From positions 8,184,001-8,248,000 of the forward strand of contig CP053154.1 in the NCBI GenBank assembly GCA_014607495.2: a stretch of 64,000 nt of DNA, written 5' to 3'. The notes beneath the pieces were generated by a model. That model searched no databases, was not told the origin of the DNA, and saw only the letters and a list, made by a program, of their open reading frames with translations. The DNA is from Carposina sasakii (lineage: Eukaryota; Arthropoda; Insecta; Lepidoptera; Carposinidae). Positions 13,060 to 23,835 of this stretch are shown one piece after another (positions within the stretch are counted from its first letter, which is position 1; every line of letters starts with the position of its first letter). The translations under genes and the position numbers were made by a program.

Positions 13060-13222
13060 CTTTATATTTCTTCTTCTTCTTCTTCAGCCTATTGCAGTCC
13101 ACTGCTGAACGTAGGTCTTCCCCAGGGCACAAGGCTACTGCCACAGGAGAGGTTTTGCCCATAGTCACCACGCTGGGCAGGCGGGTTGGTGACCACAGTT
13201 TCGGACTATGTTGTCAGTACGG
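13060..13222 (+). repeat. CAGCCTATTGCAGTCCACTGC repeat, copy 1
   Basis: It begins with a TTC run and CAGCCTATTGCAGTCCACTG, passes through GGTTTTGCCCATAGTCACCA, and ends near GTTTCGGACTATGTTGTCA. The same ordered motifs occur at 35143-35345 and, inverted, at 60708-60972, so it is a dispersed family rather than unique sequence. Confidence 0.75.
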
Positions 13223-14247
13223 TAACTTTATATTTATAACAGTATAATAGAATTAATGGGATTTGCACAAATAGAATGCCACTTTTCTAGGGGCAATGCG
13301 AATTAGGTACCAAACCGCACCAAAATTCAGTATTAATTTATATGTACCTAAAACTGTGATAACTAATATTATAATGTGATAATAATATGCTAGAAATTAA
13401 TGGAATTTATTCAAATAAGTTTTTTAATAGATTAAATTAAAATGCAGCGTTGGTAAACAATTCTGCATTTCAAAGTCACGGGTATAACAATGGGTGCATG
13501 TATCATACTACAATGTTTGCATGTTTAGTAACATGCATTAACAATTGAACCCTACGAGTATGTTTCAAATCCACTAAGAAAATATATCAATAACATCACA
13601 TTATAAGTACCTACTTACCTAGGTAATAAATCCCTATCAAAACAAGACAGGGCACCACCTACGCAGCAATATCGTATAGTACTTAGGATATCTTCGTGAA
13701 GAATCTATACATAGTATAAAATGAAGTTGCGAAGGGCGCCCAAAATGTGTTTGTTACCTAGGATCTCAAAAACTACTATATCAATAGCTATGCGGTTTTC
13801 AATAATGGAAAGAAGACATTCCAGGGATTCTATAGGTGTATAATTTAGGTGTACTTACTTAAGAAATTATTAGAGTAATCGTAACAGTTATCAGACGGAC
13901 GGAAGAAAAACGAGCTTTTTGGAGGCTTGCATTGCGTGCGCTGCTGAAATAACTCAAAATACAGAATAACAATGTATGGGGGAATTATTCTTCTCAAAAA
14001 GTTCTATAAAAAAGTCTGCGATAGCATATGTCTATCCTTTAAGGTTTAGCCACAATAACGATTTTAGTGGTGATCAAGTTTAATTTACGAAATATCTTAT
14101 TTTTCAATTACTCGATGTTCCTACCGACATAGACCAATAAACATAAAACAAAATGCATATCAAATTAAAGCTGATGAAATGAGGATTCCGAATATATACA
14201 TATCATAACACTTTTATGTTAATATTAATACACAAGATGCATTTACA

Positions 14248-14490
14248 ATGCCGAGGGCAGAGATGGCGGCGGCGGCGGCGGCGGCTGCGTTCCGTCGTTG
14301 TGTCAGTCGGTCGGTCCGCATAGCACGACAGTGGCGGCGAGTGGCGGCGCGCGGCGGCGGCGACGGCGGTGGTGGGGGTGGGCTCATGTTGAGGTGCGCG
14401 ACCCGAACGGGCAGACACGTGAGGGCAGACAACGTTGATGGTTGTGTCGAATTGTAAAATTTTCAGTGCGGCGCGGCGCGGCGCTTCGTT
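14248..14490. other. CpG-rich block with a GGC repeat
   Basis: A (GGC)n run at about 14264-14285 sits in about 240 bp of very G+C- and CpG-rich sequence. Both strands are open for about 70 codons because of the composition. It could be an unrecognised promoter or UTR, or sequence carried in with a repeat: it directly abuts the diverged element at 14509. No protein similarity was recognised. Confidence 0.6.
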
Positions 14491-14508
14491 TCAAGTTTAC
14501 AATTGATT

Positions 14509-14752
14509 TTTAAAAAGTTCCAATCGTTTTTCAGCGGCTTTACCCTCGTTTCCTTTATTTATGTAGCTGATTTTAAAAATTAAAAAAATTTAATTGAGGA
14601 TATGTGATTCAGATGTTATTTTAAATAATAATAATTTTGTACAAAGATCCCATCAAACCTTGAATAGGTAAAAAATAGGTATAAAAAAAATTTAAGATTC
14701 ATAAATTTCGGTAACACACATAAAATAAATAAGTAGGTACCTCTCTTAGGTA
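14509..14752. mobile_element. Eroded copy of the CCGACTTC-type element (copy C)
   Basis: AAAAAGTTCCAATCGTTTTT, CAGCGGCTTTACCCTCGTTT and GGTAACACACATAAA line up in order with copy A, but many short blocks are missing. Both termini with CCGACTTC are gone. Confidence 0.6.
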
Positions 14753-15029
14753 TAAGAATTTCAGGTCTTTTCATTACTTACTGTAAATATTGATGTTAAA
14801 AATTTAATTATCTAATTAAAAAGTAAATAGATATAATATGTAGGTATGTATAGGTAGGTACTGTCAAAACATCGCATTCTTTATTGAAAATTGAAGAAAA
14901 AAAAATTACTCTCTTTAAAAAATAAAAAATATTTAAAGAAACTCAATTTTAAACTACCTACCGGTAATTTATTAGTTTTCCGTAATTAATAAAGAACCTA
15001 GGTCTGTCCATCTGTCAGATATAATAATT

Positions 15030-15133
15030 GGCAACTTATTATCACTTTGAATTGGAAGGAGTTTCTATTTTCATAACTACAGCTGTAAAAGTCGAATATC
15101 CGAGCGAAGCCGGAACCGCGGGCTGCTAGTTTA
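15030..15133 (+). repeat. Repeat tail fragment ending GCGGGCTGCTAGT
   Basis: GAGCGAAGCCGGAACCGCGGGCTGCTAGT has the form of the GCGAAGCCGCGGGC..CTAGT tails of common lepidopteran repeats. Only the tail is clear. Confidence 0.45.
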
Positions 15134-18100
15134 ATATTATAATGTAATACTTTGTGCCTTATGTTTTGAGTGACAAATCCAATTTTATTCCCGACTGCCC
15201 CTCCCCCGTCCTGCCGACCGATCAGGCCTTATCCAAATTGGATCTTGAATAATAAAGAATCCAAGCGATTGGATTTTATTCCTTAAATTCAATTAGCACA
15301 CGAGGGTCGTGTGTGACTGCAGACGTAAGATAGAGCCACATTATCGTATTAAAAGGGATTGTAAGGGTTTGTGTGGAAAGAAAGTTAACCCGTACGCACC
15401 CCAATTTAGATAGTAACTTACATTTAGGATTTGTATAGTTTATTTATCGTACCTACTTTGTGAGGAGCACTCACAAAGTATGTAGAATTCTATCCAATAC
15501 ATTTTGATTCCCGCAACATCGCCAGATGATCGCATAATATTATATTATAGCATACTAAAATTATAATAATATGTTACTTAGGTATTTTGCTGTATGGACT
15601 TATATAACTATCAAGTTTCATCGATCCGTTTGATTGGTACTAAGATATAATAATCACGCGCACTTTCGTATTTCTAAATAAGGACTCTGATAACAGACTA
15701 CAATGTCCTACCAGCATCCGTATGATGAATTTGGTGAGAGCGAGATGTCTCACTTTTAAACGTCAAATTCACAGAGCTATTAGGTAATAACTAGATAAAC
15801 TAAGTGTACTCGTATGTACTTTGCATGTAAAAAAAGAATTTAAGAATTAGGATAGACACTCGTTCTCGAGCCAAGATAAATGAATTAGGGCTGATAGAAG
15901 TGGTTTGCAATCCCTTTTTAAACACCAAGTAGAAACACTTGCCTTGTCTAGTTATTACTTAACTCTGTGGAGTTTAGAAGTGAGACATTTCGCTCTCACC
16001 AAATATATCATACGGGTGCAGGTGTATACAAAATTATATTTATTTCAGTCAATGAAATTATAATTTGAAGCACGTCGATATCATTCTATCTTAAAAGAAA
16101 TTAAGAAAAGTATTTTTTCAATAAGATAGACAAATAGATAATACACATTTTCTTTAAAATATTACAGGACCTTTGACGACTTGTACTCGTACCTACTTAA
16201 TATGCAAGTTGTATGTTACACTGCTGCTAATAATATTGACATGTGACCTGAATAAAAAGAATGCGGGTTCTAACATAAATTACATTTGTATAAGGGTAAA
16301 TAAATTTTCTATGTATATGTATATCAAATTGATCTAATATCTAACATTACCTTTATTTTGCTTTTTGCGACCACCTATGTCAAAGAAAGGTAACATGATT
16401 TTCCGCATTATTGTAACTTAATTATTAACAGCTATTCACATACAGATATTATAAATAGATTTAATATAAAACTAGAAATTAATTATGTATTAAAAAAATA
16501 TTATAATTAAAATATTTGTCATTATGTAAATTGAGGTGAACGTCAGTAAGATATTTAAATATTTTTATGATATTGATATGATAATACAAAAATATTGCTT
16601 AAATATTAACATTTTTATAATACCCTAATGAATTTGGATTATAAAATGTATTTTAAAAAGATGTTATTAGGTAAATAATCAGGTAAATAATAAAGCGTTA
16701 CTGGAAGATATTTTGAAATATTTTAAACATACCTACAAATATCAAAACATTTTAGGTACCCTAATAATTATGGATTACTCAATAATGTTATTGAGTACTC
16801 CAATACTCAATAATGATGATGACGATGACTTAATAATGTAACAATTATCAGAATAAGTACATAAAATAGTCTATACCTAATAATACTTTAAAATAATGAT
16901 ATTGTCAAAATTGGTATCTCTATAAATAATTTTTATTTATTTATTTCTACATAACTTACAATAGTTCGTGCCAACAGTGTTTACATAAACCATTACTAGT
17001 TTTTTCTGAACACTGCCGTCATCCCTCTTCAAGCAAATAAACCCTAAATTATAAATAAAAAGCTACAAATACAAATACACACTCAATTCAGTATTCTTAT
17101 TTTGTTATAAGATATGTCAACAGATCTTAAAAATAATCTGACAGGAAATAAACCTGCAATATAATAAGGTTCTTACTATTCTAATTGAAAACTCTATTTA
17201 ATACTATTGGGCATTTTAAATCGCCGCAGGGCCATTAGAACGAAAGTATTAATAAAATGAATTGCGATATTATCGTTGTCGTGTCGGACACAAACATCGA
17301 AAACTACTTTAAGTAATGGAAATGGAACGATTATGCACCAGAATCGGGACGCGATAAAGGTACCTACTATAATGTACACGGATATCTATATCTGCTTAAC
17401 CCACTCGAGTTCTAAGTGACATAGGCTGTAGAAAAGTTAATTTCGGATACAGTTATATTTGTACCTACAATAAAACTATAGAGATTACTCACAATAGTGC
17501 CCACAAATTAAATTGTTACTTACTAATTTTTTTTACTTGTACCACTTGTATGTGAAATTGTTATCATTGTCCTTTTTAGTGTTCTGCGTCGAATAAAATG
17601 GCCTAAACGTAACCGCTTCTGTTTATTCTAGGTACTCTACTAGTGTAAAGTAAGCTTTATACCTCAGTATTCATTCAAGTTGGACTCTCAAAGCAAACCT
17701 ACTGGCATCAGCATCATAGTATATTAATGTAAACTATTAATATACGATAAGTTCGCGATAAAGTATTCGAAAATAACCAGCTTAATTAATGGCGGATGAT
17801 TGTTTACACAGGTTTAGAGTGCTGCTTATCTTAATAACGTATACAAGTTTATATAATAATAATACCCAAACGAGAATATTGTAACACGTGTTCCGTGGGT
17901 GAAGAGGTTTGGCGTACCTACTATCTACTTAAATTGCAGATTTACCAGCTTTATTAAATTATATTCCGGGATTGGCCCACCACTCATTCCCGCCTCTGCA
18001 ACTCCTGTAAGCCAAGATCAACAGAGGCGACCAGAAAAATGATATTAAAGCATAGAAAATTCCGGGGACCTAACAAGCAACTAAAAAGTATTAAAACTAA

Positions 18101-18749
18101 TAGACAAAACAGAATGTGAAGTATAAAGTTAAATTAAGCGCTGACTGACAAAATTATTACAATTAGAACATACAAAAACATACTACGCTGCCTATAAGTT
18201 ATTATGCCAATAATAAGTGTGACAAAATTCTTTGAAGGCATGAAAATTGTGCTTAAATGAGATAAATTAAATTATATTGTTAAATAGGTACATACTTTTT
18301 ATATTATTCGTTCAATATTTTGTATTCGCATAAATCCATTTATCTTAGTAGGAGCCCACCTATAATTTTATGTTTTTGTAAAATCTAGTCTAGGTTTGTG
18401 ACGAAGAGTGTGGCGATGAATTCTATTGGTTGAGAAAGGTTGAGAATAAATATTTGCATAGAAGATACTTATTTATTTAGTTGTCAGTTATAAAAGTATT
18501 TAAGTAAGTATTGCATGAGCATGAAAAAGAAACCATTAGTGTTAATAAGGTATAATTAATGACAATAAAAAAGCATCGCTTATGACTATACGTAAGTCTG
18601 TAAGCTTCCCATGCGACTATATTTTTTGTCAGTCTGTTCACCATCACGATGTATAACCATATGGTTATTATTAACGCGGGAAAAAATAACAAACACGTAA
18701 CCATTATGGCCATGTGCATTAATCTTTAATTATAATATTCTTATGTTTG
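15134..18749. other. AT-rich stretch with no recognised gene
   Basis: Low-complexity A/T-rich sequence with short TAATAA and TATTGAGTACT-type repeats (16780-16840). No exon, RNA gene or complete mobile element was recognised. Confidence 0.6.
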
Positions 18750-19324
18750 ATAAACTGACTTTTTAAAAAAAAATTAACCGACTTCAAACTTTAACTAAAA
18801 AGCGATAAATAACGTAACTAATTTATCTACTTAATACATATTAAATATCTCAAATTATTTAAATATTTACAACTTAATACCTAATACTTTAACAAAGTCA
18901 TCTTTAACTATTTAAATATTTATAATTATCACTTATTTTTTGGAGTCGGTGCCAGCCTAGGTAACGTGGTCTGTTGTGTTGACGGACGCGCGTGGCTGGC
19001 AAAGCCACACACACGGCAAAATACAATATGGTGTAGTAGGCAGCGTTAATGCAATTTCCTATTCTTGGTTTTACTATTTAGTGTGGGTCAGTTTTCTTAA
19101 TTACATTTATTTGTTTGGCTGGCACCGACTCCAAAAAATAAGTGATAATTATAAATATTTAAATAGTTAAAGATGACTTTGTTAAAGTATTAGGTATTAA
19201 GTTGTAAATATTTAAATAATTTGAGATATTTAATATGTATTAAGTAGATAAATTAGTTACGTTATTTATCGCTTTTTAGTTAAAGTTTGAAGTCGGTTAA
19301 TTTTTTTTTTAAAAGTCAGTTTAT
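18750..19324. mobile_element. Long inverted-repeat (foldback) element, 208-bp arms
   Basis: The left arm 18750-18957 and right arm 19117-19324 are reverse complements over all 208 positions except about one base at an A/T homopolymer junction, with no indels by length. The spacer is 159 bp. Each arm contains CCGACTTCAAAC near its outer end and GGAGTCGGTGCCAGCC at its inner end. Near-identity of the arms implies recent formation or ongoing homogenisation. The transcript would form a very stable hairpin. No coding capacity. Confidence 0.9.
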
Positions 19325-19376
19325 TTCTCGATTTTTAGTTGTGTTAATGCGTTGTGGACTTAAATAGATGCTAGTT

Positions 19377-19744
19377 TATACAGGATGATTTTTGGTCGTT
19401 AACGTTCCCGAAAACTACGTAATCTCCTCATCACTACCATCATTTTTCTCCTTGGAAGCATACCTGGGAAGTGTCTGGTTTTCAAAATATTAGGGTCCAA
19501 AGTTGAGTAAATAGACTGCGTTTTTCTGCATGAATGCACATAGACGCGCGTAGCAAGATTTTTCACGAGAAATAATCAATATCTTTCTATGAAAAAACTA
19601 GCATAAACACTAGACACTATAAATTTCGCCAGATCAAGTAATTAAAAAAAAATCCAAGCATTTTTTTGGCATAAACTTACTTTATTTGATGTATAGAGTA
19701 CGTACCCTTCATTAATGGTGGCCCCAAAAAAACAGCCTGTATAG
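19377..19744. mobile_element. CAGG(A/G)TG-ended MITE, copy 1
   Basis: The left end is TATACAGGATGATTTTTGGT and the right end is AAAAACAGCCTGTATA. The interior matches 40317-40703 in inverted orientation and 54297-54567 in direct orientation, for example the stretch around GACTGCGTTTTTCTGCAT. TATA on both sides may be the target duplication. It directly adjoins the minisatellite that follows. Confidence 0.75.
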
Positions 19745-21016
19745 TTTCCATCGACCAATTGCAGTACTGTCCCCTAACTCCTAACCGTTAAGGAGTTCTG
19801 TAGCTTGACCATCAGCACAGCAGCATCAGATGTTGATTCAAGTATACCTCACAAGCAACAAGTTAGCCCTACATACCACTATATAATTTCCATCGACCAA
19901 TTGCAGTACTGTCTCCCAACTCCTAACCGTTAAGGAGTTCTGTAGCTTTATCATCAGCATCAGATGTTGATTCAAGTAACACGTTAGCCCTGCATACTAC
20001 TAAATAGTTTCCATCGACCAATTGCAGTACTGTCTCCCAACTCCTAACCGTTAAGGAGTTCTGTAGCTTCATCATCAGCACAGCAGCATCAGATATTGAT
20101 TCAAGTAACACGTTAGCCCTGTATACTACTAAATAATTTCCATCGACCAATTGCAGTACTGTCTCCCATCTCCTAACCGTTAAGGAGTTCTGTAGCTTCA
20201 TCATCAGCACAGCAGCATCAGATATTGATTCAAGTAACACGTCAGCCCTACACACTACTAAATAGTTTTCATCGACCAATTGCTGTACTGTCTCCGAACT
20301 CCTAACCGTTAAGGAGTTCTGTAGCTTCATCATCAGCACAGAAGCATCAGATGTTGATTCAAGTAACACGTTAGCCCTACATACTACTAAATAGTTTCCA
20401 TTGACCAATTGCAGTACTGTATCCCAACTCCTAACCGCTAAGGAGTTCTGTAGCTTAACCATCATCACAGCAGCATCAGATGTTGATTCAAGTATACCTC
20501 ACAAGCAACAAGTTAGCCCTACATACCACTATATAGTTTCCATCGACCAATTGCAGTACTGTCTCCCAACTCCTAACCGTTAAGGAGTTCTGTAGCTTCA
20601 TCATCAGCACAGCAGCATCAGATGTTGATTCAAGTAACACTTTAGCCCTGCATACTACTAAATAGTTTCCATCGACCAATTGCAGTACTGTCTCCCAACT
20701 CCTAACCGTTAAGGAGTTCTGTAGCTTCATCATCAGCACAGCAGCATCAGATGTTGATTCAAGTAACACGTCAGCCCTACACACTACTAAATAGTTTTCA
20801 TCGACCCATTGCTGTACTGTCTCCCAACTCCTAACCGTCAAGGAGTTCTATAGCTTCATCATCAGCACAGAAGCATCAGATGTTGATTCAAGTAACACGT
20901 TAGCCCTACATACTACTTAATAGTTTCCATTGACCAATTGCAGTACTGTATCCCAACTCCTAACCGTTAAGGAGTTCTGTAGCTTCATCATCAGCACAGC
21001 AGCATTAGATGTTGAC
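19741..21016. repeat. 129-bp minisatellite, about ten units
   Basis: The anchor CATCGACC (or CATTGACC) recurs at 19749, 19891, 20012, 20141, 20270, 20399, 20541, 20670, 20799 and 20928, so most units are 129 bp. Units 1 and 6 are 142 bp because of 13 extra bases (TATACCTCACAAGCAAC region). Shared variants show a higher-order pattern: unit 5 resembles 9, 6 resembles 10, and 1 resembles 6. Since 129 is 3 x 43, the - strand stays open for long stretches with a 43-residue repeat (MMKLQNSLTVRSWETVLQLV...). The 142-bp units break that frame, so coding is unlikely. Confidence 0.95.
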
Positions 21017-21292
21017 ACCCTGAAGCATATACCTGAGTAGGACATGATTACGTAACAAAAGCACCATACGAGCATACAATTTTCGGTGGTTGCCCTAGAT
21101 TTCTCCTGGATCCCATCATCAGATCCTGACCTGGTGAAAATGGGACCACCTCAGAAGTGAACTCTATCCAACCAAAAAAAAATTTTTGAAATCCGTTTAT
21201 AATTGACGGAAATATCGGTGAACATACATAAAAAAATATTATACATACAGACGAATTGAGAACCTCCTCCTTTTTTTGAAGTCGGTAAAAAG
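21017..21292. mobile_element. Right-hand part of a CCGACTTC-type element (copy D)
   Basis: GATCCCATCATCAGATC, AATGGGACCACCTC and the end TTTTTTTGAAGTCGGTAAAAA match the right third of copy A in order. Its left part is not seen; the minisatellite occupies that place, which suggests the array is an expanded internal segment of such an element. Confidence 0.65.
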
Positions 21293-23560
21293 GAAATATG
21301 TCAGCAATCCAGAAACATTACGTAGTGTTATTGTTAATTGCATTCTTTTGGTAGATATTACTGGATTTTCTGTAGGTAATAGTTATCTGTGTGTTTTCCA
21401 AATAAACATCACGTAACACTGAAATTGAAAAGGTTTTTAAAATAAGTTATTTTTATATAACTTAAATAATTATCATTTTCATTGGTATTTTAAAGTGAAG
21501 TTATTATAACTACGACTACCCGATTAATAGGGTCGGTGACAATTTAATTTATGACATTAATATTTACATAAACTAATGACTTCCTTTATGTAATAAAATT
21601 TAAATCTCTTGCATACAATTTATTAACTTATTTCCCTTTTAGTTGATAGGATTATAGCTACTTATTTATCTATAGGTATCTACTTGGTCTGTATAGGTCT
21701 GTACTTAAAATTTATGTTATTTACGTATGAAGTGTAACGAAGATTGTATGTGAATAACAATACAACAAACGTTGTCACTACCAAAATTTATTATTATTCA
21801 TGTGTCATGGAATTACTCTAATATTTGTTTATTATTATCCATAATCAATTTTGTAAAAGTACACAAGACAACATTCAGCTAGGCTGTAGCATGCTACAAC
21901 CAATGTAGACCTATTACAAGATACCTACAAATTATTTACAGAAAAATACCCGACCGCGTAAAGAGTTCGAGCCAGTGAGACCTCACTTTCACAACTAAGA
22001 TGAATCTAACGATACCTCTCACGCTCAAATGCGGCAACCCGTTTAGGCTGTAGAAAGTGCCAAAAAATTATGCATAAGATTCATACAAACATACACTCAA
22101 AAAAAGTGATTCTATAAGAGTTCCGTTTTTTCCTTTCGAGGTACGGAACCCTATAAACATAAGCTTCCTTCTGGCACTGTCGGCTAAATACAGCTAGTCA
22201 GGTAGGTACATACATAATTAATATTGCACACATGTTATGTCACCCGCTTCCTACTAGCCTGATATTTGGTGTGGGAGACAGGTCCGTCCCTCCTGACTGC
22301 TTTGGTACCATTTGCGAGCCAATATGAGAGAGTAGATTAATGTTGTTACACATTACTAAATCACAGTCATATACTGACATACTGTTATGATTTTCAGCGA
22401 CGAGCTATATGGTTATAACGGTGTTATTAGGTACAAAACCGTGTCTAAAGTAAGAATTGATTAAAAATGACATTTCATAGTAAAATTGATTGTATAATTG
22501 TCAAATTTAGTCTATGTTTAGCTTAAACATTGTTTAGATTCTTTTTGAATATTTCAATAGGTTTAAATGCAGAACTAGCTATACAAGGTATTCCATTATG
22601 ATGAGGACATAATAGGTACATAACCATTACAAGTAGCTCACTGACATATCTCGTTATCTATTCGGTTGATTTTACTGCTTATGATCGTGTAAGTTGGTGG
22701 AGGCCTATGTTCAGCATTGAACTTTCTAAGGTTGAAGAGTCGAGTGTTTTTCTATACATTTTGTCTGTTCTGGTGTTACGCGACCGATAATACGCGACTC
22801 ATGTTCCGTCAAATATGAACCGACTCTAAGCTGACACATGCGTGAACGACTATAGTATTAATCCCTTCACAACTTTGAACTGTCATGAAGGGGATAAGGC
22901 AGTCGTAACTAACTGGCTCTGATTGTATCACTCATTCGTGATAAATTCGTTTCTTATAAATCTGGCAGCTTATTGTTCAACCAATTGCGATAAGAATTAA
23001 ACCTTATATACAAGAGACAACGGAATAAAAAATTAACAACACTGTTCATATAATTTCACACTGATATTTTAAGCTCGTGTTTTGAGATTGTAATTGGTTT
23101 CAAGGGCATAATCTTGTTTTTTTTTTATGCAAAAAGTGACTACCATATCAAGAAAGTAAAGTTTTCCCTGTCTAGCGAATTGCAAGTGAATGAGACGCAA
23201 ATGAGTTCACCCTTCTCGCTAGCACTGGTCACTATGTTCGCGTGCTGTTGGTTAATTAAACTTTAAGCTTAAGGGAAAATTTAATTTCCGGAGCTCCAAG
23301 GGATTGTATTTCTCTCATTTTTATTTGTTACGCTCGTTATTTATTGCAAGACTTGTAATGCTTCTAGTTAGTTAGATTTATGGAAGCTAAATATCATTAG
23401 CCTTATTACTTGTACAAGTTACTGAGCTCTAACATTAAAGGAATAACGATGGCGTGCACGACTTATCAAAACATTCTTTCAGCCCAACGAATTGCGTTTT
23501 CATTACATAGCTGGCATATACGAGCAATGATATTAACTTTACTTAGCTTACGAGGTATGA
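21293..23560. other. Non-coding stretch, mostly unique
   Basis: Apart from a short repeat tail at about 22080-22155 (GTACGGAACCC), I see no exon, RNA gene or mobile element. Confidence 0.55.
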
Positions 23561-23624
23561 TGTAGGATTTATTTACCTGTTAGTATAATGAAATTGGAAA
23601 ATGGAACAGCAACATCCAGGTATG

Positions 23625-23835
23625 CATTCAGTGTCAGGCTGGCGCGGATAGCGGAGCGTGTAGCGGTGTGTGGCGAGTGGCGTGCAGCACAACCTTAAAA
23701 GCAATATCCGGCGCCGCGCGCGCCGCCCGGAAATGAACCGGAAACAGCGGTGTATTAAGCCGCAGGTACAGCCCTTCAATTTATAAACGCTTGCGGCCGC
23801 ACTCTGCCTTCGTTGTTGCTACACCGAGCCACTCC
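23625..23835. promoter_or_regulatory. CpG-rich block, candidate regulatory element
   Basis: A compact G+C-rich segment, including GGCGCCGCGCGCGCCGCCCG near 23710, stands out from AT-rich flanks. It has no recognisable coding content on either strand. A promoter or enhancer role inside the LMO upstream region is only suggested by composition. Confidence 0.3.

Noticed and set aside
14203..14457. Ala/Arg-rich and Pro-rich open frames on both strands
   Set aside because: Produced by the GGC repeat; open in several frames at once, no domain.
19923..20841. Long - strand open frames with a repeated 43-residue unit, as if a repeat protein
   Set aside because: They follow from the 129-bp minisatellite unit being a multiple of three. 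The 142-bp units break the frame, and there is no start context, domain or splice support.
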